A stretch of DNA of 64,000 nt from Bugula neritina (GCA_964035545.1 OZ037772.1:10617318-10681317); one strand, 5' to 3'. Counted from the stretch's first letter, positions 10,980-24,544 are shown. Program-made: numbers and translations. The notes: generated by a model from the letters alone, not told the origin.

Positions 10980-13799
10980 ATGACGGAGAAATCAGGCACC
11001 ACCTCTGCTGCCGCAGCTGACGATGACGAGCTGTCGGTGCCTCGGTCTAGTGTGAATAAGATGATCAGAGAGCTGGCACCGCTCATGCGAGTCTGTACGT
11101 AGCTGCTTCGCGATTTCTATTTTCTAAGACAAGTAGGGTAGGGGTGGTGAGCTCCCAGCAATATGAGCCAAAGCCAGTGGAACTGTTGCTAATTAAAACT
11201 ATTTAATGGTAATGTAATTATATAATTACTGATTGATAGCAATTCTGTAGCCTGTAGGTCTATGATTTCTACATTTTGCTATACTGAGGAAGAGGTGTGT
11301 ATGCACAGCTTGAGGCAAAGTCTTTCAACACACTTACTTTTTGTATTCATACTGCAAATACATTAAGTGTTGAGTTTGCATATGCTGGTTAAGGTTAAAT
11401 TTTATCAGTGTTGATTATAAGTTGAAGTATATTATATATAATGTATGATAATATAATAATAATAATATATAATAACTGATGAAAAGACGTTTAGGAAAAG
11501 ATTGAACCCTATTATTTTCTATAAATTAAGGTTCATTGAAAAATGAAATGATACTTTGTTTTAACTCTGTCATTTTTTTATCATAATGATTAAGAATGAA
11601 AAATAGATGGTAAAAAATTAGCCCAATCTCTTTTCTTGTAGCTAACGACACTCGGGAGCTGATAGTGAATTGCTGCAATGAGTTCATACATCTTTTAGCC
11701 TCAGAGGCTAACGACGTCTGCAACCACCAGACTAAGAAGACAATAGCCCCGGAACACGTGCTGATAGGTATAACTTCTTACCTTCTAACTAGTGCTTCTT
11801 CTAGCTATAATAATGAATATATGAAGTTGACTAGCATAGCGCTTTGCTGGTTTATGAATAGAAAATTGCTAAGTCATGACACCTGAATACCAACAGCTAT
11901 CACATTCTTACCTCCAGCACCAAAGCTGTGTGTAGTAGTGACACTAGCAGAAAATGCCCTTCAATTTTATAATTGCCATAGCAAAACTATAAATGTAAAT
12001 ATAACATAAAAATGATTCTGTTTTCAAATGCACACAATGACAACGCTTAAGCTATTTTATGCAGTCCAATCAGTTGTATTTTGATTTCAGAATGATTTAG
12101 TTTTTCAACTATTTGTCTTGCAGTGCAATGCAAGAACTTCTGTGATTAGATGTTCTTACTTACATCAACGTATCACCTGCTTTAGTTTGCTATAGTTGAT
12201 GTACTAATCATTCAAGTTACAGTCTCTCTTGCTATACTCTACTCTCCTTTCTGTACTCTAATCTACTTATTACAGCGCTGGAGAATTTGGGGTTCAAGTC
12301 ATATTTAGCAGACGTGAAAGACTGCATAGACGAGGCGAAGGAAGTGGCGCTGAAGAAACGCAGACAGAGCACTAAACTGGAGAGTCTCGGAATTCCCGAA
12401 GAAGAGTTGCTACGGCAACAGCAAGAGTTGTTTGCTAAAGTAAGTTTTCCCTTTTGTTGTCAGAATTGTCCTCTCTTTATCATCGTATGATGTGGTCAAA
12501 TATTATATTGGAGCTTCAAGTGTTGTAAGAATACGAAGTAAGTTAGATCGGTTGCTAGTGTTCTAGATATGCTCTTAGAATGTGAATTAAAAGTGATTAT
12601 TGACAACTATTATCTAACAACTTACCTGCCCTCATTATCCTTAGTGAATTTATATTCATGAAAACTCAGAAATTTTGTTTATAGTCTGAGGATTATAACT
12701 GATAAGACAACATCAGTTACCTGCGGTTTGACATCAGCTGCAGGTAAAGTAAGTTTATGTTCTCCCAACTACCTATTTGGATTTAGTCGGTGGAAAAAGT
12801 ATAAAATGATGTTTTTCTAGCTGGAATGTCAACTTTACTAGCCTGAGTTCCATCAGACATGTTTTCTAGTATCGTAGCGTCTCCATGGCAACCAATTGTG
12901 TTGACAGGCTAGAGAAGAGCAGGCAGCTCTGGATCAGCAGGAATGGCAGGCTATGCAGCAGCAAGTAAACATGGCGCAAGCTCAGGCGGGTGCCCCTGGT
13001 ATGTACGCACCTCCCGGTACTATCCCACAGTATTCACATCACCCCGGCATGATGAACCCCTATCAACCTGGTATGCCGGGTATGCCGGGCGCTCCGGCCA
13101 CAGTCACAATGCTCCCTTCCAGCACTCCCCAGCCGGCCGCAACATCGCAGTCCTTCACCATGCCCTCTGGTAAGTGTTACAGCTTAGGTCAAAGGTTATA
13201 TGTACATTTTGTTGCACTGCTTTACGCCTGCATACCATTCTTTTCAATATTAGTATCGATGCTTTTTTGGTTTATATATACATTACTTGTTGAAATTTTA
13301 TGTATAATTGAGAAATGTTTGATTGGGAGTTTGTCGCCCTTAGCTTATAGTTCCTATCTTTGTTTTCCGGGCAATAGTATTGACTGGTGGAGTTGTTCTA
13401 CTTTTATTATTTAATATTTAACTTGAGAGGACCGTTTCTAGGACCTTCTATGTAAACATATTGTGCCTGCTCCTGAGTCTCTTCCATATTTAGAAGTTGT
13501 GTTCTCTTTGATTCACTACTTTCTGGTCATCAGAAGAAAGTAGGATAGTTTCTTGCTACTGTATGCACATAGCCATCACCTGATATACTTCTTAAATACT
13601 TTCTTAAGTGAAAATCACGCCTAAGTTTGATGATTAAAAACTCTATCAGTGTGGTGGAAATTTTTTGGATAAATCTTTTTACCAGCAACCAGTTGCTACA
13701 AGAATTATAGTTTCTCCAGTATAAATTATCTCCATGATCTCTAGAAGTCTTTGATATGTTGTAGTGCCAGTCACTGTAGAGGATGATGACGATTATTAG
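10980..13799 (+). CDS. DR1: DR1 / NC2-beta, negative cofactor 2 histone-fold subunit
   Basis: Pairs with DRAP1 (NC2-alpha) through a histone fold, binds TBP on promoter DNA and blocks TFIIA/TFIIB entry; nuclear. Five exons: 10980-11094, 11642-11767, 12276-12439, 12908-13169 and 13780-13799, with consistent phases 1, 1, 0, 1. Residues 18-38 (LSVPRSSVNKMIRELAPLMR) and ELIVNCCNEFIHLLASEAND, TIAPEHVL, LENLGFKSYL cover the histone fold. KKRRQSTKLESLGIPEEELL and RQQQELFAK are nearly identical to human DR1. Exon 4 adds a Q/A segment and then a Met/Pro/Gly-rich stretch (YQPGMPGMPGAPA) that is longer than in vertebrates. The tiny last exon encodes DDDDY-stop after a junction Glu, matching the acidic end of human DR1. 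An AATAAA occurs about 80 bp downstream (near 13880). Confidence 0.96.
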
Positions 13800-16114
13800 A
13801 CTGTGTTCCAAGCAGCTGCTAGCCATAGATCCTAGAATAGCCATGCGTAAATGCCTGCTGAGGAACTTACAGTTATGTAAATAAAAACAGTCTGTAAATA
13901 ATATTTTTACTGGTAGCATTCTTATCGCAATTCTTAACCTTGACATGTGCATATACTATAGCGAGTTTACTAGCATCTGAATTAACTACTTCATTACTGT
14001 ACATATTATTTTAGTAGTGTATGGTTTATATTATATAAAATTCAGACTTTTTTCAACATTTCAAATAAATAATATATTTACCATAAATTCAAAACATTAA
14101 TTTATATTCCTTGGAGCTCTTGCATAGCTCATTATATAAGGTAGTCTTTCAGCCTTCCTGGAAATATCTAGTTAGCCTTGCATATACTAAATCCTATACT
14201 GTTTATAGTAAAAAGTTTTGAGTATAAATAGTGGACATTCCATGCTGCATGTTTATATAAACATCTCTTATACTCTATCATTGTCAAGTGATCATTTTCT
14301 CAAATGTGATTAATTAAATGCCATCACATCTTATTGGTAGTTATTGAAACAGCTCCTGTCCAAAATGATGTCATCATAAAGCTTGTGATGGTTAACCCTT
14401 GCCTCCCCCCTTCCTGTGTGTATCAATCCACCCTTTAACCTGATTACACTAAAAAGGTGATTATTTTGGTGGTCACAAATAATATGACCTTTTTTGGTCA
14501 ACTTCGGCTTCCAAAGTAGCCATGCTTAACCAATAGTCATATCAAATCATTTCTGATGATCAAGTTCAACCTTGACCTTTTTAACTGGCCAAACTTATTT
14601 TGCATTAGACAACTAACTGTGTGTAACTACAATGTTTGTGTGCAGCTAATAGTCTATCAATAGCTGCATTCATTGATTACATAAAATAATAGCAACACCT
14701 AATAACATTTCATTTCCTTTCTTTTATACCCAGTTTGATGCAATTGAACAATCTGAATTTGATCATGGAGGAATTGGCAATAACCTAAAAAATTGTGCAC
14801 ACAAAATCATGTTTTTCAAGAATTTCAACCTATGCCTCAAACCCAAAATTCCATCCAATCTAAAGATTTTGAGCTATTTATTTTTCCAGGCACTTTTAAA
14901 GCTGTGCACATTACAAATGAAAGTTGTCACTCCTTGAAGCTTATAAACCAATTTATTTACTTCTAATATATCTTAAACTGTTAATAGAGTCAATGAATAG
15001 ACTACTTATTGTATTATAGCAACCTAGTAATGTCCAGTGTTATGTTATTAGCATATTCCTAGTACATTAAACCTGTCAGTCATTGTTGGCAGGTATAAAT
15101 AACTTGTAAAACAATAGCGCTATTATATAACAACTGTATTGTTACCTAATTAAACTGGTATAAATTGTGAACAGTTAAGCTATTCATGAATCAAGTTTTC
15201 TATTGAACGTTAAGAGTTTTAGAAAAGGGATTGTAACTACATAGCAACACTAAACTGCACTGAATGCAGACAGCACCAGGGTGGTCAGTATGCAAGTATA
15301 TTTAACTAAGCCTTTCTCTTAGGAAAAGTTGGTAAGGTTGTCTGTGGTTATAGAAGGTATGTCTTTCATTTCTCATTCTCTAATAAAAGTATGCATAGTT
15401 ACATATAAATTATATATGTATGCACAATATTCAAGAATATGAGTAGTAAAATATTTTTAAAAAGCTTATGTGAGATTTATTCAAAGGTACTTAATGTAAT
15501 GTTAGGTTTACCCAGTGGTCCCTGTGGTGTAATGATTAGCATGCATGCTTGCAAGTCCTGGGTTTAAATCCCAGTAAAGGCAATAATTTTGCATACGCAC
15601 TGTGTTTTCAACTTATTTACTCATCAACTTGTTAACTTCAACCAAATAAAGAATTTTTGTTGCCGACTCCCCTCTTACGTATGACTATTACGTATACTAG
15701 TACAGTGTACAGTGCCAAATGAAATTTTCTTATCATGTTTGGGAAATGTTGAATGAAACTGTAACTAATAGTGAGATTCTCCAAGCAATTATAGTTGAAT
15801 AATACATTTAGTATAAAAAAGCTTCTAATACCAGCTTATGCAGAAATGTGATGAAAAGAATGGGTCCTTAATAACGTTACAAAGGGTATAGCACTATTCT
15901 ATTATTATGCATTTATAAAAAAATATTCATATTTTCAAAGCTTTTACATTTCAGATGCAGTAGAAATATATTTTCTCTCAAGTCTCTTTATATTGGACAG
16001 CTATGCTAATAGCTGCAATTCCTCGCCTTTATAGCTTAAGTGTTCATAGCATAATTATATTGGTGAGTTTGGCTGTTTTTAATTTATTTTTGAATTTCAG
16101 ACTGAAAAAAAAAC
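13800..16114. other. Intergenic region between DR1 and the 430-aa gene
   Basis: No gene seen. It holds AT-rich unique sequence, a tRNA-like segment at 15526-15592 and a probable 5' UTR splice acceptor (ttgaatttcag, ending 16100) just before the next start codon. Confidence 0.5.
15526..15592 (+). repeat. tRNA-like segment (SINE head or tRNA pseudogene)
   Basis: The stretch has a D-arm/A-box-like part (gtggtgtaatgattagcatg) and a T-arm/B-box-like part (tgggtttaaatccca, a good stem-loop). However, the 5' ggtccct and the 3' end do not pair as an acceptor stem and the anticodon arm is poor. A related head occurs at about 34545-34605 on minus. Probably a second tRNA-derived SINE family. Confidence 0.5.
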
Positions 16115-19100
16115 ATGGCGGCTTCGGCAGCAGAAGTAGATTATGGGTCAGCACCAGGGAACTGGCTGGCTCTGGAAATAAGGCGTTTTCAGGAAGCTTC
16201 CAAACACCTGTTTCCTGCCCCTAAACCTGGTGACGAGAAAGTCAGATATAATACCATATATGGTATTGATTATGCACCCCTTGGAAGAGTAAGTTAAATA
16301 GGCTCCGCCTATTGCTTTAATGTTTTTGTATTACTAGTACTGGTCTTTGATTTACCGTGTGAATAAAGAAAAGTAAAAATTAGCTTCACTGAATATATAG
16401 AAAAAATGGGAGCTGCTATGATTTACATTTAGGAGCAGTAGTGGAGAAATGAGATCTAAGCCTGAGTTCTTAAATTTTATTGTTGAAGTTTGGTTTGGGG
16501 CACGGGTTGAACATAACTTCTTTTGCTAAATTTCCAATTTCTAGAACACAGGCTTTTCTCAATTTCTCCATTATTGCACCTATAGCCTCATGATTTACCA
16601 AACAGGTTGTTGCAATCATGATGTATGCATGTATCTCTGCTCATTGATCTCTCATCTTTTTAGGAGATGTACAAAGTTGATACTCCAGCTTTACTGAAGA
16701 GGTCAGGTATCAGAAAGGAAGCACCTTTTGCTCTGGAACAAGCTAAGGTAAGGCAGTACGTATTTCTATGTGCCAGTTTACTTATAGTTGCAGCGCAGCA
16801 TTCAAACTAAATTCACAATTAAAGTTGCACCAATTTGGGGCAAACAGTTAGCTTGTACGCTCATAGAACCATTCCACTTAATTAAACTTATAGAGTGTTG
16901 GAAATAGTTCAAACATAGAAGGAGTAATTAAGGCAAGTTTGTTGCAGATAGTGGATTCCAGGTTTTGGATATAGCACCAGGAGTTGCTTACTTCTGTAAT
17001 TAATATAACAACATATTCTAAGCCCACATTTATAGCAATCATTAGGCTATAAAGATAGCATATTGCATTCAAGCGATAAAAACTAATTTTGATGCGTATT
17101 TAAATTTATTTAAAAATAAGAAATGTGAACATACATAACTTTATTTATTATAATTTGGTTTTAAAAAATTTATTTACCCCAGTTGATTGAAGCTCATTTA
17201 ATATTTTATATGTTCTCTATTCAAATAAATATGCATATGTGCTTTGGCATTTAGTACTTTGGGTCATTTACATAATTTTCGTTATAAGTGCTGGTCATGT
17301 GTTATTTAATAATTGATTATGAAATAATTAGCACAATAACAATTAAACTTTCATTAACTTTAGACAATGATTATGTAAAAAAATTCAGAATTAAATGAGC
17401 CTGCCAACAGTTTTTGAAGTATCCTGTTAACAAATTAACAAATTAATTCAACATTAATAAGTGTATATAATAAGTAGGGGTAGGGGGTACTAATTTATCC
17501 ACCCCTGCAATAATAAAGCACTTCAAGTACTTCAGCCACTTGAGTTGCTTAGCAACAAAGAGAGATTGAAGTTTAGAATGAATAGAGCTGAGACAATGCT
17601 TTAGGTTCAACACTTCATTAATAACTGCACTCAACAATACTGATAGTTCATTAGCACAAAGCAAATAGCTGTCTAACCTTCATCAATATGTCATATCAAT
17701 ATCACTTGCTCTAAGCACTGCACGTCATTATTAGTTTTAACTTGAATTCAAGGAAATTAAAAACTTGAACCCAGGTTTGTTCAAGGAAAGGCGTGATATG
17801 AGAGTTAGCATTCTGACTAATATTCATTGATTTTTAAAAGTTTAAAGTCCTGAAAGTCGAATTCACTTTTATATTTGGGGTCAGCAAAGTTTACTTTCGA
17901 TTCCCGTTTGTGGATTATTTGATAACAATTTTCGAAACTGACAGCGTTGAATCTTCTGAAATGAAGAATCATACTAAGACATCAGGGCTGGAGTTACTTG
18001 GACAAGCTCCTAAAGCAGTATGTAAATTTTCATAATAAAGTTTGCCTTTTGCTTCTACTTCCACTGCATGAGCTTTTTAAATTTTCTGCTTTATCCGTTT
18101 ATTTTCAAGTTTCATGCGTAATTTTGCTTGTTTTATAAATAGAAAACATGGTTTTCAAAAAAATCAAATCTAGGCTTATATAATATTTTTAATAGAGTAG
18201 TTTTAAAGCAATAATTTAAATAATTTCATATTCTAAGAGTCTCTCAAAATTAGGTATATAATTTTGATTTATGTTTGAAAGATATTTCAAATTGTAATTG
18301 CTATAGGTAGTCAATTAGTTTTGTGTTTTCTAGTTTCATGTCCTTTTAGTTTTGAGGTTTGATTAGATCAGTTGTATATTGAATATGTATTTTATGTGAC
18401 CCTGTATAAGCCATGGCTTTATAACATTATATATCAGTCCTCTAGTAGCTATATAATATAACTTAGCTAAACATTATCATACGTCTACACATATAGGCTA
18501 CATATATAGTTATGTCTGTTTATGGGATGCATGCACATTAAAGCTTTCAATGATTGTATAACGGCTGTAAATGACTTTATATAGCAATAAATGCAGTCTA
18601 CATGTATACAGTTGCAGTTACGTGAAAAAGTTCTAAATTTGCAATAAGCCACTTTACTTTCATGTGATTATAACTGTCTTCACATGCAGCAGCTGCTGAA
18701 TGAATAAGGAGGCTCTAACTATCATTAAACAATAATCTATATTCTATATCATGTGACTATATTGATTTATTGCACCTGTATGAAAGAGGCAATTAACATC
18801 TCATTTAAATTCTAAAAGTCATTGTATTCAGTGAAAGGGTCCAACTTCTCAGCTACTAAACAGGTTGCTTTGAAATTTATTTCTTATCAATCAGATTGAA
18901 TAAAAATATTTCAATGTTTGTGTACTAATACTACTACTGTAACCAGCTTAGTTTTTTGTCTTATGAACCAACTCCACAATAAAACTCAAGCAAGTTTATA
19001 GTCGCTATCCCTGTGAGAAACACTTGGTAGAAAGGGTTTTTGTTAAATCTGGCTAAGGACTTGTTTAAATGAGGCACAGGAGCAATTATGACTGGATGCT

Positions 19101-22100
19101 CTTCCTAACATCACCAATGGCCTTTGTCTGGGCTCAAACCCATGACCTTCGTGTTTACTAGGCAAACGCTCTAACCCCTAAACCACGGCTGCTCCACAAT
19201 AACTGATTGCAAATCTCATGAGTTACAAATAATAATATAATAATATAATAATATAATAAAACTAGCTAAAGGTCTAATAAAATAACCAAATAAACAAATT
19301 CACATATATTATTATGGCCCTAGTTTGATCCAACAGGTTGTGAGTTTTGGCAGAGTGCCAAAGAAAAGCTGTTGCCAGCTTCACTGGTTCCTTTATCACT
19401 GTGCCTTGTGACAATATAACAAGCTCTTACATTATTGGAGAATTACTATTTACTTTAACCTTACTTTATAGGTGTTATTGCGTGATAGCTTAATTTACGA
19501 TGGCTTATCTATATAAAATATAAAATCAAAACTCCAATATAAAAAATATAAAGAGAATAAACCCTGAAATGGTGCATCGTATTCTAATATATAGAATAAA
19601 GCAATCATTTTAATCAAGCTATAAATTGCTGCTAACTTGCATAAAATAAAGCCAATAATATACGAGTTTTGTAGCAGAAATATAAGGCAAGCAATGCAAG
19701 CTTTTAATTGCACTTTTCATCAGCATTGAAGACTATGTTCTATAGATTTTCATTAGCACCTTGAATAAGTAGCAACTGGAAATGCATTATTGTTTCTATG
19801 GTAACTTGCTGTTTCCATGGTAACATGCCACTGTTGAAACTGTAGTTCAAGCGGTATCCCAATAAGCAAAGACTTTAAAAGATAAATATGACTATTGGGT
19901 TTTTTTTAGAGGTTCAACTCATGGAAGGTACGTAAAGACTTGGTGGAAGTGGACAAAGTTCAAAAGAAGGTGGCTGAAAGAAGACAAACTGCACTGGAAG
20001 CTACCAAGAGAGAAGAAGAGATGTTAAGTTGTATGTAGATTATACACACATCTATAGACAATATAGATGGTAATATATAGTGTGTAGATGGCAATTTATA
20101 GATTGTAGATTATATATAATATGTCTATAGACAATAGATGTATTATATAGTATGTAGATGGCAATCGATAGATTGTAGATTATACATAAAGAATAGATGG
20201 TATTACATAGTGTCTATAGGTGGCAATCGAAAGATTGTAGATTGTGCATACATCTATAGACAATAGATGGTATTATATAGTGTCTAAACTGTAGATCATG
20301 TATACGCCTATAGACAATAAATGGTATTATAATTTATATAGTGTATTGATGGCAATCTATATAGATTGTAGATTATACATACCGATATAGACAAAATTTG
20401 TTACAAAAAGTACAACAAAGAAATTTTAGTGATCATAGCCTTAGTGGTCTAGTTCTATATCCCACAGTTCCTGCTATTAAGAGGAGTCAGTCGGTTGCCC
20501 CATCAACTGAGAGGAAGGTAGAGCCAAAGGCTGGGCTGAAGACTCCAATTCTCCTACCAGGACCACAAATATCTAAGTAATGCATTTCAGCTGCAAACAC
20601 ACAGTATATTTGAGTATTGGTGTTGTTTCCATCTATCAGTATTATAATTTATATATATATACTCTTTATATCAAGCACAGTGGAGGTAGATGACCAGCTA
20701 TACACTCTTGAGGTTTATTAGGTTGTGTTATTCTTTAGAGCGAGAACCTCACCAAAGAGCGAAGTGGGACGATCTTTGCCAGCGTCTCTCTCTGCTCACA
20801 GATATAAGGTAGGTGGGTTACAGGTTTTATAGTAATGAAACTTGATATAAGAGGCTGGTGGAAATTGTTGTTTGGAGTTATCTTTCCACATTAATATTAG
20901 CCATCTTGGAATCAGTATATTGATAGTTATTATTAAAAGGAAATCAAACTGTTGGTAAGTAACTTGTGTAAGATTGGCATGCACTCTGATATTTATTACT
21001 TTTACATATGCCAAGTGTTAATAATAATCGCCAGACATAGTTTATTATGCAAATATTATGGTCTAGCAATAAGAGCACTTAGTAAACATGAGGCCAGTGG
21101 TTTGATTCTCAATAAAGACCATTGGAAATGTTAGGAAGGACATTCAGTCATAATTGCTCCTTTGCCACAATAGAAAATAAGTCCTTTGCCCCATTTTAAA
21201 CAAGCCCTTTACATCAGGAGTTCTCACAGAGATAGTGACTAAAATAGTTAGAATATTTGAAAATGATAAATTATGAAATTGTCATCTTTTTGTATAAAAT
21301 TATTCAACTTTTCAGGAGATTAAGAAGGATCTGCTAGAAGCAGCAGGACAGTACATGCAGACAACTCCAAAGCCAGACAGACGAGTTATAGACCGAGCTC
21401 TCTCAGTGAGGTACAACATGTAGCTCTTAGTTTCCAGTTAACCACAGGCTAATCTTATGCTAGTGTACTTTACCTCTACTAAGTTCATGACTAAGTGGTC
21501 CAATATTAAACACGTAACTTTTAGTTTTCATTTGTTTCTAGTTTAGCCTAGCCATATAGGTTCAGTAGGGAGAAAGTTGTAATAGCTCAAGTTCTTAAGA
21601 TTCTTAATATATTTTGGTTTGGGGTGGGAGCTGAATTTCTCTCTAAATTATATAAAATCTTGTTGCTACATTTCTAATCAAGAGCATAGGCTGTATTAAT
21701 TTCCTATTGTTGCTTCTACATCACGTAGCTTAATATTTCTTCACAAGACACAAGGCACATAAGCATCCCCTTCCATAACTGTACAGGTTTTGAACCCCAG
21801 GCTAATTTTACATAAAGCACCCCCCTCCCCTATTTCTTTATTAAGGTTATTGCCAATGAGTCTAAAAGTTTTATAATATTTGTATTCCCAGACTACTTTA
21901 TTGTCCTTGAGCAGTATTTTATAGAGTATTAAAAGTATTTTACCAGCAAGCTCTTTCTCAACAACCACTTAGTTGAATTCATAATTAATAGTATAATATT
22001 TACAGTAGATATTTCTAACAATAGCCTGTGATTTATCACTCTTTTTGTCACTAAGCACTGCTTGTCTAACTTTTGTTTGTTTTTGGATTAACACTTTTTC

Positions 22101-24544
22101 AGTTGACATTTTAAGCTGTCAACTTATACAATGCTTAAGCCTATCCAGCTACCATTTTTAGTAGAAATGTTTATTCATTCAAGTTTCATGTAGTTCATGC
22201 CCAAACACAATAGTATAGTTTAATAGATTTGCTCAACACTATAATTTTACAAAGCCAATTATAAATTACATTCAGCACTTTCAAATTGGTTTGATTAAAT
22301 TTTTTTGGTTTGAGAAGACTTACATTCAAGCAAATTTCTTCTATATTTTTATTGTTTATTGTAAGAGATGCATCTAAGTTACAACTTGTTCCATAGCAAA
22401 GTTTATATATTAGATAGGAATCTATAATTTAAAGTTTTATGAGGAGGCCTATATGTTGTATTAGTATTAGTTGCTTCAACTAATACAGCACAACAATAAT
22501 AATAAAATATTTTCCTTATCAGCAACACTTTGATTTAAGAGTAGCTTACAATTTGCTAACACTAGTATTACAAAGTCACACATGACACTTGCTGTCAGAG
22601 CAGCTCTTGTCAGGTAACATTTGAATATCAACTTTTTTCACAAATATGAGCTTTGCAATCCGGAAGTATAACTTACATCTTAACATTTTATCTGAAGATT
22701 GTGTATAGTTTTTGTTACTCGGTGAATATATAGGAGTTTTTATAGCTAAAGTTCTTGCTTGTGTAGTAACAGGAATTATCGGGAGGACTTAAGTGCCCTT
22801 CACACTGAGTTACCTGATACTAAAGCTGAGGCAGAGAAGTGGTTGGAGCAGGCAACTCCAGAAGGTTGGTGATTCTAGACTTTCTCTTGCGCTGCTTCTA
22901 GACTGCTTGTGACCTTTAGCCTGTGAGCATGTATTAATTCTTATTTTTACAATTTAATACTGTCATGGTGTGTGGAAATACAAAAGATCTCACTCTGCAA
23001 TAGATGTTTATATTGATAAACAAATTACTAGTATAGCAAAAATATTAATATAAGGAAAATATTAAAGCATTGTTGAGATAATATACAGCCAACTATTACA
23101 ACATTGTGTATTCAAAAATTTGCTTTTTTTGTTATAATAATATGATAAGTATATCATTGATATATTTCATATTTGTGACATCATGTCTTTGGCTCAATAG
23201 CCTAAATTTTTAATTTAAAGCCTTGGCTGGTGTTATAGAAATAAGTAAGTTGTTTAATGTCGTTGATCAAACTCAACTTATAAGCTGTTTGTCAAAAAAC
23301 GTAATAACAGTAGTCTTTCACACACTTGCATTCTATTACTATTTTTGAAAGCTTGATGCTTTTTTTTATAAAGTTTTGTAACTTTATTTTCGACAGAGCA
23401 GAGAATTGCGTTGAAGTTTTTCAAATCCGTTGGAGGAATGAAACTGATGGGTTTGGCCGGAAAGGCAAATCAGCAGGAGAGGTTTGAAACTTTGGTTGCA
23501 GCTTTAGAAAAGTAAGTTGCGGAAAAACTAATCAGATTGATATTCTTTTCAATTTTAATACTGCTAATTTTTTTTGTAATAATAAAGTATTTAATTGCAC
23601 ATGAAAGTTTTACATATAGCTTGAGCACCTAATATAATGTTTTATTGCAATTAGAAAACGTAGCTGGCCTACCCTATACAAGGCGTTTCTATCGTAAAAC
23701 TGGATTTTTCTTGGTCGTAGTGATGATACTTATATATCCATATCATATCATGTTGAGGTAGGTGCAGTGATGGAGAAATTGAGAAAGACCTGTGTTTTAG
23801 ATTAAAAATGTACCAAAAGAAGTTATGTTCTCGCCAGATTTTAACACGTGCCCCAAACCAGAATTTATTAATAAGATTAAAGAACTTAGGCTATCTTTCA
23901 ATTTCTCCACTACTGCTCCTATAACATTCATGTTTATATATAAAAACTGTACATTATTTGCTGCTCAGTGGAGAGGCACAGGGTGTTGAGACACGCCCCA
24001 CTTACAACCCAGAGCAGAAGAGGAGAGAGAGAAAGCAGAGAAGCCTTCAGTTTGTTAGACTCCTTTCACCAAAGACTAGGAAAACCAGGTATGAAATATA
24101 ATGTGTTGTGTGTTCTAAGCTGTTACGAGTCAAGAGTTCATTATATGAGTCATAATATAATGCTTCATTAGTCATAGGATATCTGTTATTAGTCATAAAC
24201 TATCTGTTATTAGTCATAAGTTCTGAGCCATAATTAGTTGATATGAGTCATAATACAGTGCTTTATTAGTCACAAGTTATTAGTTTTTAGTCATAAGTTA
24301 TGAGTCATAGCTGATTATGAGTCAGAACTGGACTTTTAATGATGCGGCTTTTATTTTTTCAAATGAATCTCTTAAGAATCAAGTTTCATATATTTTTCTC
24401 CCTCATAGACCAGAGCACCAGAGTTGGCACCATCTCCCAGACTACACCACCATCAGGAGGGCTGACAACGTCAGGTCTCATTACACTCAGCCCCAGAAAG
24501 TCAAACCCCTGCACTTCACCATACACCCAGACTGGGGTCCATAA
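16115..24544 (+). CDS. Conserved-looking 430-aa protein of unknown function, 11 exons
   Basis: I do not recognise this protein. Exons: 16115-16288, 16664-16747, 17841-18017, 19910-20030, 20468-20576, 20739-20808, 21316-21410, 22773-22864, 23397-23511, 23969-24088 and 24409-24544. All junctions are GT-AG, phases agree, and the total of 1293 nt is an exact multiple of three. The start follows a 5' UTR acceptor at 16100 and reads MAASAAEVDYGSAPGNWLAL. Visible parts: an N-terminal EIRRFQEASKHLFPAP segment; a charged helical stretch in exon 4 (KVRKDLVEVDKVQKKVAERR); a Pro/Ser-rich linker (exons 5-6); a helical region in exons 7-9 (EIKKDLLEAAGQ, WLEQATPEEQRIALKFFKSV); and a basic tail (YNPEQKRRERKQ) ending HFTIHPDWGP. 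No signal peptide or membrane segment, so probably cytosolic or nuclear. Exon 3's acceptor (after 17840) is the weakest call. Confidence 0.82.
16432..16580. mobile_element. TA-flanked MITE family A, copy 1
   Basis: The ends GGAGCAGTAGTGGAGAAAT and, inverted, ggtgcaataatggagaaatt form terminal inverted repeats flanked by TA on both sides. The body contains ggtttggggcacgggttgaa and acataacttcttttgct, shared with copies at 23761, 32767, 34132, 57472 and 60266. It lies in intron 1 of the 430-aa gene. Confidence 0.8.
18983..19195 (-). mobile_element. tRNA-derived SINE, copy 2
   Basis: Near full-length copy in reverse orientation in intron 3 of the 430-aa gene. The head on minus reads ggagcagccgtggtttaggg, and the B box, central block and ...gcgactataaac tail are all present. 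Confidence 0.9.
20035..20400. repeat. Degenerate ~65-bp tandem repeat (TATAGACAATAGATGGTATTATATAG)
   Basis: About five imperfect copies alternating gtagattatacat with ctatagacaatagatgg in intron 4 of the 430-aa gene, ending about 70 bp before exon 5. Confidence 0.75.
21058..21250 (+). mobile_element. tRNA-derived SINE, copy 3 (diverged)
   Basis: Plus orientation with a diverged head (agcacttagtaaacatgagg), then gttaggaaggacattcagtc, cataattgctcctttgccac and a tail ending tctcacagagatagtgact. It sits in intron 6 of the 430-aa gene. Confidence 0.8.
21578..21729. mobile_element. MITE family A, degenerate copy
   Basis: Contains ttttggtttggggtgggagc and gctacatttctaatcaagag in the same order as the better copies, but the terminal repeats are heavily mutated. 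Confidence 0.55.
23761..23929. mobile_element. TA-flanked MITE family A, best-preserved copy
   Basis: The left end GGTGCAGTGATGGAGAAATT and the right end, inverted ggagcagtagtggagaaatt, are flanked by TA at 23759-23760 and 23930-23931. The 169-bp element lies in intron 9 of the 430-aa gene. Confidence 0.85.
24175..24325. repeat. TAGTCATAAGTTAT / TGAGTCATAAT short tandem repeat
   Basis: Irregular repeats of (t)agtcataa units in the last intron of the 430-aa gene, directly upstream of exon 11. Confidence 0.7.

Noticed and set aside
15526-15592. Functional tRNA gene
   Set aside because: The T-arm is good but the acceptor stem does not pair and the anticodon arm is poor.
20737-20808. Alternative frame of exon 6 of the 430-aa gene (REPHQRAKWDDLCQRLSLLTDIR)
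   Set aside because: It looks helical, but its phases clash with both neighbouring exons and give a stop after the next junction.
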